From contig NZ_BQUV01000012.1 in the NCBI RefSeq assembly GCF_022835695.1, forward strand, positions 62,001 through 126,000: a stretch of 64,000 bases of DNA, read 5' to 3'. Shown here piece by piece: positions 31,862 through 41,435 of this stretch. The stretch is from Bradyrhizobium sp. Ce-3. GTDB lineage: Bacteria > Pseudomonadota > Alphaproteobacteria > Rhizobiales > Xanthobacteraceae. The notes beneath the pieces are model-generated. The model was not told where the DNA came from. It saw only the letters and a program-made list of their open reading frames with translations, and ran no database searches. Each line of letters starts with the position of its first letter. The first letter of the stretch is position 1. The position numbers were made by a program, and so were the translations under genes.

Positions 31862-32551
31862 TCACAAATCCTGCCGCGTCAGCCGGCCGTGCACCAGGAC
31901 CGGCCGCGCGGCCGGCTTGCTCGGAGCGTCGCCCATCGTCAGCGCCATCACCGAGACCGTGACCACGCGATCGATGATGGCGCGGACGTCGTCGAGATCG
32001 CATTTGCCTTCCGACAGCCGCAGCAGGCGTTCCTTCTCGCGGATGGTGTGGTGCGCCATCGCGAGCGCGAAGTGCAGACCCCAATAGAGTTCGGTGTCGT
32101 CGCGGCCGGGCATCGCGCGGCGCATTGCGGCGGCGAATTTGCGTAAGTGATCGACCTCGCGGTTCTTGATGCGGCGGATCGGCGGCACCGATTCGATCGA
32201 GGCCCGGATCATGAAGCGCGCCGCGGTCGAGCCCTCGCGATCGGGCCCGAGGCAGCCGCGCAAGGTGGGGCCGACGAGGGCGCGCATGATGTCCTCGATC
32301 GAGGCGCGGCCGCCGCCGGCCTCTTCCGCCGCCTTCAATTCGTTGAGACGTTCGCGGTTGGTCTGGATGCTGCGGGTGACGAACAGCTCCGCGATCAATT
32401 CGTCCTTGGAGCCGAAATGATAGTTCACCGCCGCGAGGTTGACGTTCGCCTCCGCGACGATGTCGCGCAGCGTGACGTCGCCGAAGCCGCGGTCGGCATA
32501 GAGCCGTTCGGCGGCGGCGAGAATTGCGGATCGGGTCTGGTCGCTGGCCAT
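31862..32551 (-). CDS. TetR-family transcriptional regulator
   Basis: 229 aa. The N-terminal helix-turn-helix is TLRDIVAEANVNLAAVNYHF (residues about 27-46), a strong TetR signature, with the KDELI extension. The ligand domain is not informative. It is divergent from the acyl-CoA dehydrogenase gene, with TTCAAAC repeats between, so it is the likely controller of that operon and of the two short-chain dehydrogenase genes bearing the same motif. Confidence 0.88.
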   Translation of the reverse strand: MASDQTRSAILAAAERLYADRGFGDVTLRDIVAEANVNLAAVNYHFGSKDELIAELFVTRSIQTNRERLNELKAAEEAGGGRASIEDIMRALVGPTLRGCLGPDREGSTAARFMIRASIESVPPIRRIKNREVDHLRKFAAAMRRAMPGRDDTELYWGLHFALAMAHHTIREKERLLRLSEGKCDLDDVRAIIDRVVTVSVMALTMGDAPSKPAARPVLVHGRLTRQDL

Positions 32552-32616
32552 GGCTGAGAGCCTTTCCGTTATTCCGCGGTGCGCCGGGGAATGAGGAAGA
32601 CGACAGGGAGTTGCAT

Positions 32617-32647
32617 TTCAAACATTTGTATGAAACTATCGTTTGAA
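32617..32647. promoter_or_regulatory. TTCAAAC...GTTTGAA inverted repeat, likely TetR operator
   Basis: TTCAAAC (32617-32623) and GTTTGAA (32641-32647) are perfect inverted repeats 17 bases apart, with a further ATGAAAC half between them. They lie in the 247-base gap between the TetR gene and the acyl-CoA dehydrogenase gene. The same half-site occurs at 39625, 39637 and 40468. Confidence 0.6.
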
Positions 32648-32798
32648 CAGTCGGCAATGTCAATCCGCAACAATGCGGACGGCATTCTGGCACACCACCG
32701 CCGCCGATCTTGCGAAGGCCCTTGCGGCGCGCGGAGGCGAGGTGAAGAGTGTGGCCCAAAAAGGCCACGGCCCAAGTCTAGGAAACGAGGAGCGTCCC

Positions 32799-34031
<1,233 letters not shown>

Positions 34032-34087
34032 GCATGACGCGGAACGCATGGCGTTCACGCTGACGTCGTGCTCAGAATGAAAAGAGA

Positions 34088-34113
34088 AATCAGGCTGGCG
34101 TACCAGCCTGATT
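34088..34113 (+). other. Perfect hairpin between ACAD and APH genes
   Basis: AATCAGGCTGG (34088-34098), loop CGTA, CCAGCCTGATT (34103-34113): an 11-bp stem. No T-run follows on either strand, so it may be a processing or stability element instead of a terminator. Confidence 0.7.
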
Positions 34114-34165
34114 GAGGGGGCGCCCCGATGCGCTCCCTGAAAAATCGAGTTGAGGGAGCGTCACC

Positions 34166-35224
34166 GTGGCGGACGGCGTCAGGAAAGACGAAGAATTTTC
34201 CGGCACAAGGGAAGTCGAGGAGCGCCATCGTATCAACGAGGCGAACCTCTCGGCCTGGATGCAGGAACACGTCGAGGGTTATCAGGGCCCGCTCAAGGTC
34301 CTGCAGTTCAAGGGTGGCCAGTCCAACCCGACCTACAAGCTCGAGACCCCTGGCCGCAACTACGTGATGCGCCGCCGTCCGTTCGGTAAATTGTTGCCGT
34401 CGGCCCATGCGGTGGATCGCGAGTTCCGCGTCATCGCGGCGCTCGGCAAGCAGAATTTCCCGGTCGCGAAAGCCTATGCGCTGTGCACCGACGACGCGGT
34501 GGTCGGCTCGGCCTTCTACATCATGTCGATGGAAGAGGGGCGGGTGTTCTGGGATCCGACGCTACCGAGCCAGGAGCCGGATGCGCGGCGGAAAATCTTT
34601 ACCAGCAAGATCGAGACGCTGGCGAAATTGCACATCCTCGATCCCGAAAAGATCGGCCTCGGCGATTTCGGCAAGCCCGGCAATTATTTCGCGCGCCAGG
34701 TTGATCGCTGGACCAAGCAGTATCGTGCGTCCGAGACGCAGCACATTCCCGAATTCGAGAAGCTCGCGGAGTGGCTGCCGAAGACGGTGCCGGAGCAGAA
34801 GCGCGTCTCGGTCGTGCATGGCGACTATCGCCTCGACAACATGATCTTCCACGCTATCGAGCCTCGGGTACAGGCGGTGCTGGACTGGGAATTGTCGACG
34901 CTCGGCGATCCCATGGCCGACTTCACCTATCTGTTGATGCAGTGGACGATGCCGGGCCTCGCCAACGCCGACCTCAAGGCGTTGAACATTCCGAGCCAGG
35001 ATGAGGCGGCGCAGATCTACTGCAACGTCACCGGCATGGCTGTGCCGGATCTGAACTGGTACTTCTCCTACAACCTGTTCCGCCTCGCCGGCATCACGCA
35101 GGGCATTGCGGGCCGCGTCCGCGACGGCACCGCTGCCAATGCGAAGGCCCTTGAGTCGGCCAAGCGCACCGTGCCGCTGTCGCAGGCGTCATGGGAATAC
35201 GCGCAGAAGGCCGGCGCAACCTGA
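34166..35224 (+). CDS. APH-family phosphotransferase, ACAD10/11 partner
   Basis: 352 aa with GTG start (GAGGGAG ahead). FKGGQSNPTYKLETPG is the nucleotide-binding loop, VVHGDYRLDNMIF the catalytic HGDxxxxN, and VLDWELSTLGDPMADF the metal-binding DWE, all intact. In human ACAD10/ACAD11 such a kinase domain is fused to an acyl-CoA dehydrogenase and helps break down 4-hydroxy acids by phosphorylating the hydroxyl. Here the two are separate adjacent genes, so the same pathway is proposed by analogy. Confidence 0.87.
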   Translation: MADGVRKDEEFSGTREVEERHRINEANLSAWMQEHVEGYQGPLKVLQFKGGQSNPTYKLETPGRNYVMRRRPFGKLLPSAHAVDREFRVIAALGKQNFPVAKAYALCTDDAVVGSAFYIMSMEEGRVFWDPTLPSQEPDARRKIFTSKIETLAKLHILDPEKIGLGDFGKPGNYFARQVDRWTKQYRASETQHIPEFEKLAEWLPKTVPEQKRVSVVHGDYRLDNMIFHAIEPRVQAVLDWELSTLGDPMADFTYLLMQWTMPGLANADLKALNIPSQDEAAQIYCNVTGMAVPDLNWYFSYNLFRLAGITQGIAGRVRDGTAANAKALESAKRTVPLSQASWEYAQKAGAT

Positions 35225-35379
35225 TCCGAGAACGCGGCGCGATCCCCCAGGGTTCGCGCCGCTGCTGCGAACTGCGGCATGTTTCCGCATTGTAGCCATC
35301 TGTGACTTGAGTTCGCGGTGCCGCTTTGGCAAGTCAGTCCGATCAACGCCCGCCCTGGTCCTGATCGGACATTTTCACC

Positions 35380-36294
35380 TTGCCCCTTTCCCCGAATCTT
35401 CGCGGCAGCCTGTTCATGGCGGCCGCCATGGCCAGCTTCACGGTCAACGACACCATCACCAAGGCGGTGTCGGCGGAGTTCAACATCGGGGAGGTCCTGC
35501 TGGTCCGCGGCCTGGTTGCGATGGTGCTGGTCGCGGCACTCGCCTGGTACCGCGACGCGCTGCGCAGCTTCAGTGCGCTGCTGATCTGGCCGGTCGGGCT
35601 GCGCGTCATGGGCGAGATCGGCGGCACGCTGACCTATCTGTCCGCGATCGCCCAGATCCCGCTCGCCAATGCCTCGGCGATCTTTCAGGCGCTGCCGCTC
35701 GTCATCACGCTCGGCGCGGCGCTGGTGTTCGGCGAGCCGGTCGGCTGGCGGCGCTGGCTTGCGATCGCCGCCGGCTTCATCGGCGTGCTCGTCATCGTTC
35801 GGCCGGGGGCTGAGGGTTTTAGCCAGCCTGCGCTGCTGGCGCTGGCGTCGGTCGGCTTCTGCGCGGTGCGCGATCTCGCCACCCGCCGCATCCCGAAGCA
35901 TTTGCCGACCGTGTTCATCACGCTGCTCACGACAGTGACGGTGACGACGGCGGGCGCCGTCGTCCTGGTCCCGCTCGGCGGCTGGAAGCCGCCGTCCGGC
36001 CACGCGCTCGGCCTGCTCACATTCGCCGCAGTGCTGATCCTGATCGGCTATCAATGCATCATCGTGTCGCTGCGCACCGGCGACATCTCGGCGGTGGCGC
36101 CGTTCCGCTACACCGCGCTGCCATGGGCGATGCTGACCGGCTATCTCGCCTTCGGCCACAAGCCCGACGGCGCGATGCTCGCCGGTGCTGCGATCATCGT
36201 CGCCTCCGGCCTCTACGCCTTCTACCGCGAGCGCCAGCGCGACAAGCTCCGCCCGGCCGCCACGGGCCCGGGCCTGCCGCCGGATGGGTTGTGA
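35380..36294 (+). CDS. EamA/DMT-family transporter
   Basis: 304 aa with about ten membrane helices in two EamA repeats (FMAAAMASFTVNDTITKAVS and GEPVGWRRWLAIAAGFIGVLVIVRPG are typical segments). Probably a metabolite or amino-acid exporter; the substrate cannot be told. The start is taken as TTG 35380, since the ATG at 35416 would begin inside the first helix. A C-terminal Arg/Lys-rich tail faces the cytoplasm. Confidence 0.82.
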   Translation: MPLSPNLRGSLFMAAAMASFTVNDTITKAVSAEFNIGEVLLVRGLVAMVLVAALAWYRDALRSFSALLIWPVGLRVMGEIGGTLTYLSAIAQIPLANASAIFQALPLVITLGAALVFGEPVGWRRWLAIAAGFIGVLVIVRPGAEGFSQPALLALASVGFCAVRDLATRRIPKHLPTVFITLLTTVTVTTAGAVVLVPLGGWKPPSGHALGLLTFAAVLILIGYQCIIVSLRTGDISAVAPFRYTALPWAMLTGYLAFGHKPDGAMLAGAAIIVASGLYAFYRERQRDKLRPAATGPGLPPDGL

Positions 36295-36300
36295 TCGTCG

Positions 36301-36420
36301 TCCGTAGCGCTCTTCGTAGCCTGGGTGAGCGACTTGTCCGCCGTAGCTCGAAGAGCGTAGGCGAAAGCGATACCCGGGAAGGTGCTCTCGCATATCGCTC
36401 CGCTCATGCGGGCTACGCCG
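36301..36420. repeat. GTAGCC...GGGCTAC intergenic repeat
   Basis: It contains GTAGCCTGGGTGAGCGA, GCGAAAGCGATACCCGGGA and CGCTCATGCGGGCTAC, segments that are mutual near-inverted copies. It lies between the convergent EamA and lepB genes. Similar elements are common in Bradyrhizobium (recalled, not searched). Confidence 0.55.
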
Positions 36421-36457
36421 TGATCCGGGTTTTCGACCTGTCGCTGGCCGACTTGCC

Positions 36458-37237
36458 TCAGTGAATGCCCGTGAACAGCCGATTCCAGCGTACCGAGGAC
36501 GGCCAGCGCCACACCTGCCATGCCGGAGCGTCGTTGCCGATCGAGAAGAAGATCATCTTGGCTTGCCCGATGACGTTCTCGAACGGAACGTAGCCGACCC
36601 CGCCGCGCGCCGGCGGCACGCGGCTGTCGGCCGAGTTGTCGCGGTTGTCGCCCATCGCGAAGAAATGCCCCGGCGGCACCACATAGGTCTGCGTGTTGTC
36701 GTATTCGGAACGTTCGATGCGATCGAGCGTGTCGTAGCTGACGCCGTTCGGCAGCGTCTCGCGCCAGCGCTTGACGCGGACCGGGCGCGGCCCCTCGTCG
36801 CGATCGACATAGTCGTCGACGCGTTCGCGCTTGACCGCGGTCCCGTTGATGTAGAGCGCACCGTCGATCATCTGAATGCGATCGCCGGGCAGGCCGATCA
36901 CGCGCTTGATGAAATCGACGGAATCGTCGCTCGGCAGGCGGAACACCACGACGTCGCCCGGCTGGGGTTCGGAGCCGAAGATGCGGCCGGAGAACAGTCG
37001 CGGCGAGAAGGGCAGAGAGTAGTGCGTGTATCCGTAGCTGTACTTCGAGAGGAACAGGTAGTCGCCGACCAGCAACGTCGATTCCATCGACTCGGACGGA
37101 ATGTTGAACGACTGGAACAGCAGGGTGCGGATCACCAGCGCGAGGATCAGCGCCTGCACGACCACGCGGAGGGTTTCCGCCACTCCGCCTTGCTGACGTT
37201 GCTTCTCGGTCGACACGGTCCCGGGCTCCTGTTTCAC
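36458..37237 (-). CDS. lepB: Signal peptidase I
   Basis: 259 aa. One N-terminal membrane helix (about residues 24-42), then IPSESM with the catalytic Ser S50, and DFIKRVIGLPGD with the catalytic Lys K111. GHFFAMGDNRDNSADSR is the conserved box E. It cleaves Sec and Tat signal peptides at the outer face of the inner membrane. Alphaproteobacterial LepB genes commonly sit near acpS, rnc and era, but here neither neighbour belongs to that group. Confidence 0.94.
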   Translation of the reverse strand: MKQEPGTVSTEKQRQQGGVAETLRVVVQALILALVIRTLLFQSFNIPSESMESTLLVGDYLFLSKYSYGYTHYSLPFSPRLFSGRIFGSEPQPGDVVVFRLPSDDSVDFIKRVIGLPGDRIQMIDGALYINGTAVKRERVDDYVDRDEGPRPVRVKRWRETLPNGVSYDTLDRIERSEYDNTQTYVVPPGHFFAMGDNRDNSADSRVPPARGGVGYVPFENVIGQAKMIFFSIGNDAPAWQVWRWPSSVRWNRLFTGIH

Positions 37238-37255
37238 GCCCTACGCATCAGACTA

Positions 37256-38425
37256 TCACTTCGCGCAATGCGCGATCAGCCGTGCGACGAAATCGCCGCA
37301 GGCTGCGAGCTGCGACATCTCGACGAACTCGTCCGGCGTGTGCGCCTGCGCGATTCCGCCGGGGCCGACCACGACCGACGGCACATCCGCCATGCTGACG
37401 AACAGGCTGGCTTCGGTGCCGAACGCGACCTTGGCGTGGTCGTTGCGGCCGGCAAGCTGCTTGGCGAGCGTGACGATGGCGGCGTCGGCCTCGGTGTCGA
37501 GCGCGGGATAGTCGAGGATCTCCTCGAAATCGATGCCGCAGTCCGGATGCCGCTTGCGCATGGCAGGCTCGATCTCGGCCTTGGCCCAGGCGATGATCGC
37601 GTCCGTCACCTCTCTGGACTCGGTGATGCCGATGCCGCGGCATTCGAATTCCACCACGCAACTGTCAGGCACGATGTTCAGCGCGGCGCCGCCATGCACG
37701 ATGCTGGTGAGCAGGGTCGAGTGCGGGACGTCGTAAAGGCTGTCGCGCTCGGCATCCGCCGCCAGCACCGCAGCGCGGCGGCGGATCTCGGTGATCAGGT
37801 CGGCCGCGTATTCGATGGCGTTGACGCCGTCGGGCGCGATCGAGGAATGCCGGGCGAGCCCGCGGAAGGTGGCGCGCACGCCGTGCTTGCCCTTGTGGCC
37901 GACGATCACCTGCATCTGGGTCGGCTCGCCGACGAAACAGCCGAGCGGCTTGACCGGCTTGCGTGCGACCTCGCGCAGCATCGGGCGCACGCCGACGCAG
38001 CCGATCTCCTCGTCATAGGAGATCGCAAGATTGATCGGCGTCTTGAGGTTGGCCGCGAGCATTTCCGGAACCATCGCGAGACAGACCGCGACAAAGCCCT
38101 TCATGTCGGTGGTGCCGCGGCCGTACAGCCGGCCGTCACGCTCCACGAGCTCGAACGGGTCGTGGCTCCAGACCTGTCCTACGACCGGCACCACATCGGT
38201 ATGCCCTGAGAGCACGAGGCCAGCCTTGTCCTCCGGGCCGACCGTGACCCACAGCGAGGCCTTCTGTCCGGTGTCATCGACGATGCGCTGGCTGCCGACG
38301 CCAAGCGAGGCGAGGTAGCGTTCGATGTAGTCGATCAGGGGCAGGTTGCTGCGATCGCTGATGGTGTCGAACGCGACGAGGTCGGCCAATAGCTTGCGGA
38401 TACGGTCGGGGCGTTGATTTTGCAT
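37256..38425 (-). CDS. argE: M20 metallopeptidase, acetylornithine deacetylase type
   Basis: 389 aa from ATG 38425. LSGHTDVVPV (first zinc His and Asp), GRGTTDMKGF (bridging Asp), YDEEIGCVG (catalytic and zinc Glu pair) and FVGEPT match ArgE. It would remove the acetyl group from N-acetylornithine in arginine synthesis. Many alphaproteobacteria use ArgJ for this step, so a related amide may be the true substrate. It ends 19 bases before the lepB start on the same strand. Confidence 0.85.
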   Translation of the reverse strand: MQNQRPDRIRKLLADLVAFDTISDRSNLPLIDYIERYLASLGVGSQRIVDDTGQKASLWVTVGPEDKAGLVLSGHTDVVPVVGQVWSHDPFELVERDGRLYGRGTTDMKGFVAVCLAMVPEMLAANLKTPINLAISYDEEIGCVGVRPMLREVARKPVKPLGCFVGEPTQMQVIVGHKGKHGVRATFRGLARHSSIAPDGVNAIEYAADLITEIRRRAAVLAADAERDSLYDVPHSTLLTSIVHGGAALNIVPDSCVVEFECRGIGITESREVTDAIIAWAKAEIEPAMRKRHPDCGIDFEEILDYPALDTEADAAIVTLAKQLAGRNDHAKVAFGTEASLFVSMADVPSVVVGPGGIAQAHTPDEFVEMSQLAACGDFVARLIAHCAK

Positions 38426-38597
38426 GGCCTGTTCGTTTGCGAGGGATTGTGCAGGGATTGTGAGCGTGGTGGCGATCCTGCCAGCAAAGTATAACAGCTG
38501 GTTTGCCTGCCAAGGCCAAGCAATATTCGGACCGCTGCCGGATGTCATCTCGCAAGAATGCAGAAGTATGGCTCACAGACCATGCAAGACATTCAGT

Positions 38598-38720
38598 GTC
38601 GTCCCGGCGAAGGCCGGGACCCATAACCACCAATCCAGCTTGTTGCGCGACGTCGGAACGACGAGTCCCGTTCACAACCCCGGCCGCGGAGCATGGGTCC
38701 CGGCTTTCGCCGGGACGACA
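38598..38720. repeat. GTCCCGGC palindromic intergenic repeat
   Basis: TGTCGTCCCGGCGAAGGCCG with GGACCCATA opens the element, and TGGGTCCCGGCTTTCGCCGG with GACGACA closes it in reverse complement. It makes a long stem with inner small palindromes. It fills the middle of the 363-base gap 38426-38788, which otherwise shows no gene. Confidence 0.7.
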
Positions 38721-38788
38721 GCGGTGAATGTGGCGACGTTATCGCGTCGTCCGGACTTGGCCAGCGCCGCGAACGGAGACTTCCGCTA

Positions 38789-39574
38789 CTAAATCGGCTT
38801 GCCCGTATACGGCATCGACGCCGTCAGCCCGCCGTCGACCGGGATGGCCTGGCCGTTGACGTAGGACGCTTCGTCGCTCGCCAGGAACAATCCCATCGCG
38901 GCGAGCTCGTGCGGCTGGCCGGGACGTTTCAGCGGATTGAGCTGGCCGATCTTGTCCTGGGTGCCGCGCTCCTTGGCGCGATCGAACACCGGCTTGGTCA
39001 TGCCGGTCTCGATCAGGCCGGGGCAGACTGCGTTGATGCGGACGCCGGTGCCGGACAGCGAGTAGGCGGTGGTCTGCACCAGGCTGATGACGCCGGCCTT
39101 GCTGGCGCCGTAGGGGTGGCCGCTGGCGCCCGACTTCAGACCTGCGACCGAGGCGGTACAGACGATCGAGCCAAAGCCCTGCTTGGTCATGTGCGGGATC
39201 GAATGCTTGATCGCGAGGAACGGGCCGATCAGATTGACGCGCAGCACTTCCTGCCAATGTTCCGGAGTCTGATCGGCGAGCGGCACGAGGCCACCGCTGA
39301 CGCCGGCATTGGCCCAGATCGCATCGAGCTTGCCGTATTTCGAAATTGCCTTCTCGATGAAGGCCCTCACATCGCTCTCCGAGCCGGCGTCCGCAGTGAC
39401 GGCCTCGACGGTGCCGCCGGCATCGCGAACCAGCTTCGCGGTCTCGTTGACGCCATCGGTGCGATCGACCGCGATCAGTCTGGCGCCTTCTTTGGTGAAC
39501 AGCAGCGACGCCGCACGGCCGATCCCGCTGCCGGCGCCGGTGATGATGACGGATTTGCCTTCGAGGCGGCCCAT
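38789..39574 (-). CDS. Short-chain dehydrogenase/reductase (SDR)
   Basis: 261 aa from ATG 39574, GGGAG six bases ahead; an ATG at 39592 would add six residues. TGAGSGIG is the Rossmann cofactor loop, NAG follows strand 4, and S-Y-K is in YGASKAG with the Ser in CTASVAG. VDR after strand 2 favours NAD(H). Substrates are likely hydroxyacyl or keto compounds of the lipid module. TTCAAAC repeats lie just upstream. Confidence 0.88.
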   Translation of the reverse strand: MGRLEGKSVIITGAGSGIGRAASLLFTKEGARLIAVDRTDGVNETAKLVRDAGGTVEAVTADAGSESDVRAFIEKAISKYGKLDAIWANAGVSGGLVPLADQTPEHWQEVLRVNLIGPFLAIKHSIPHMTKQGFGSIVCTASVAGLKSGASGHPYGASKAGVISLVQTTAYSLSGTGVRINAVCPGLIETGMTKPVFDRAKERGTQDKIGQLNPLKRPGQPHELAAMGLFLASDEASYVNGQAIPVDGGLTASMPYTGKPI

Positions 39575-39624
39575 GTTTTTCTCCCTGTTCACGTGATCCG
39601 TGGCGCGTCTGCCGCGCGACGGAA

Positions 39625-39643
39625 TTCAAACAAAATTTCAAAC
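39625..39643. promoter_or_regulatory. Direct repeat of TTCAAAC in divergent SDR / phosphatase region
   Basis: TTCAAAC at 39625-39631 and again at 39637-39643, a 12-base period, lying 51 bases upstream of the SDR start. The same half-site as at 32617-32647 near the TetR gene. Confidence 0.5.
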
Positions 39644-39713
39644 GTCCGAAGCACTTGAGACGAGGTGCGGCGTGACGTACAGCGACGGGGGACAATATTG
39701 AAGGGCTCATCCG

Positions 39714-40421
39714 ATGTCCAATCCAGACAAGCCTAACGTGACGGTGACGCGATGGTGGTGGGTCCGTCACGCGCCGGTGCGCAGCGACGGCGGCAACATC
39801 TACGGACAAGAAGACATCGACTGTGACACCGGCGACGTCGAGGTGTTCGAGGCGGTCGCCAAGATGCTGCCGCGCGATGCAGTCTGGTATTCGAGCAATC
39901 TGAAGCGCACGCACAAGACCGCGGAAGCGATCTGGGCCGCAGGATTTCCGAAGCCGGCCAACATGACGCAGGAACGCGATTTCGCCGAGCAGCATCTCGG
40001 CCGGTGGCAGGGCATGAACCGCGCCGCGTTGCTTGCGAGCCAGCCGCCCGGCCGAAGCTGGTTTGCCGACGTCAACGAGCCCGCACCCGGCGGCGAGAGC
40101 TTCATGGATCTCTACACGCGGGTGTGTCGCACCATCGTGCGGATCACGGCCGCAGAGCCCGGCAAAAACATCATCGCGGTCGGCCATGGCGGCGTGATCC
40201 GGGCCGCGGTCGGCCTCGCGCTCGGCGGCCAGCCGGACCGTGGCCTGTCCTTCGACATCGACAATGTCTCGGTGACGCGGCTCGATCACATCGCAGGCAT
40301 CGGCCTGTCGACCTGGCGGCTGCCGATGGTGAACCAGCAGCCCTGGATCGCCGATCCCAGGCACGCCGCGATGCATCAGCCGTCCGGACCTGAAGTCCGC
40401 CCGGCCAGCAAGCTTGCGTGA
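39714..40421 (+). CDS. Histidine phosphatase superfamily protein
   Basis: 235 aa. WVRHAPV is the phosphohistidine RH motif near the N-terminus, ERDFAEQHLGRWQG the phosphoglycerate-mutase-type middle motif, and VGHGGVIRA holds the second catalytic His. Related to CobC/PhoE-like phosphatases; the substrate is unknown. It is divergent from one SDR and precedes another, with TTCAAAC sites on both sides. Confidence 0.83.
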   Translation: MSNPDKPNVTVTRWWWVRHAPVRSDGGNIYGQEDIDCDTGDVEVFEAVAKMLPRDAVWYSSNLKRTHKTAEAIWAAGFPKPANMTQERDFAEQHLGRWQGMNRAALLASQPPGRSWFADVNEPAPGGESFMDLYTRVCRTIVRITAAEPGKNIIAVGHGGVIRAAVGLALGGQPDRGLSFDIDNVSVTRLDHIAGIGLSTWRLPMVNQQPWIADPRHAAMHQPSGPEVRPASKLA

Positions 40422-40467
40422 TTGCCGCTATCGCAAGACAGGAACGCTGCCTAAGCTCGAAACAGAA

Positions 40468-40474
40468 TTCAAAC
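40468..40474 (+). promoter_or_regulatory. TTCAAAC half-site upstream of second SDR
   Basis: TTCAAAC within AGAATTCAAACG, 22 bases ahead of the SDR ATG. Same heptamer as the sites at 32617 and 39625. Confidence 0.4.
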
Positions 40475-40495
40475 GCTTACATCAGGGAGAGAACC

Positions 40496-41263
40496 ATGAC
40501 CTTGTTCGACATGAAGGGGAAAGTCGCCGTCATCACCGGGTCGACGCGCGGCATCGGGCGCGCGATCGCCGAGCGGATGGCCGAGCACGGCGCCAAGGTG
40601 GTGATCTCCTCGCGCAAGGCCGATGTCTGCGAGCAGGTGGCGAAGGAGATCAACGACAGCTACGGCAAGGGCACCGCGGTCGCGATCGCGGCCAACATCT
40701 CGTCGAAGGAGAACCTGCAGAACCTGATCGACGAGAGCAACCGCGCCTTCGGCAAGATCGACGTGCTGGTCTGCAACGCGGCGTCGAACCCGTATTACGG
40801 TCCGCTCGCCGGCATCTCCGACGATCAGTTCAGAAAAATTCTCGACAACAACATCGTCGCCAACAACTGGCTGATCTCGATGGTGGTGCCGCAGATGATC
40901 GAGCGCAAGGACGGCTCCATCATCATCGTGTCCTCGATCGGCGGCCTGAAGGGCTCGACCATCCTCGGCGCCTATGCGATCTCGAAGGCGGCCGACATGC
41001 AGCTCGCGCGCAACCTCGCCTGCGAATACGGCAAGCACAACATTCGCGTGAACTGCATCGCGCCCGGCCTGATCAAGACCGACTTCGCCAAGGCGCTGTG
41101 GGACAATCCGGACAATCTGAAGGCCTCGACCGCGCGCTCGCCGCTGCTGCGGATCGGCGTGCCCGACGAGATCGCGGGCGCCGCCGTGTTCATGGGCTCG
41201 CGCGCCGGTGACTTCATGACCGGCCAGACCGTGGTGATCGACGGCGGCGCGACGATCAGCTGA
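40496..41263 (+). CDS. Short-chain dehydrogenase/reductase (SDR)
   Basis: 255 aa from ATG 40496 with AGGGAGAG ahead. TGSTRGIG binds the cofactor; SSRKADV after strand 2 suggests NADP(H). NAAS, the Ser in VSSIGG and YAISKAA give the N-S-Y-K set. C-terminal GQTVVIDGGATIS is typical of FabG-like and peroxisomal DHRS4-like enzymes. It probably follows the phosphatase gene (74-base gap) but carries its own motif upstream. Confidence 0.88.
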   Translation: MTLFDMKGKVAVITGSTRGIGRAIAERMAEHGAKVVISSRKADVCEQVAKEINDSYGKGTAVAIAANISSKENLQNLIDESNRAFGKIDVLVCNAASNPYYGPLAGISDDQFRKILDNNIVANNWLISMVVPQMIERKDGSIIIVSSIGGLKGSTILGAYAISKAADMQLARNLACEYGKHNIRVNCIAPGLIKTDFAKALWDNPDNLKASTARSPLLRIGVPDEIAGAAVFMGSRAGDFMTGQTVVIDGGATIS

Positions 41264-41303
41264 CGCCGGCGTTGATGCGCAAAGCGCGCCACCGGCTCAA
41301 CTC

Positions 41304-41405
41304 GTCATCACCCGCGAAAGCGGGTGATCCAGTATTCCAGCGACGGCTGTGCTTGAGCCGATGGGCCGCGGCGTACTGGATGCCCCGCATGCGCGGGGCA
41401 TGACG
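41304..41405. repeat. Inverted intergenic repeat (GTCATCACCCGCG ... CGCGGGGCATGAC)
   Basis: GTCATCACCCGCGAAAGCGG with GTGATCCAGTATTCCAG faces GTACTGGATGCCCCGCATGC with GCGGGGCATGAC. The outer arms and two inner palindromes (CCCGC/GCGGG, CCCCGC/GCGGGG) can pair. It lies between the convergent SDR and serine hydrolase genes. Confidence 0.65.
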
Positions 41406-41435
41406 GTGTTGGGTGAGGAGGGAGGCGGGCTCGCC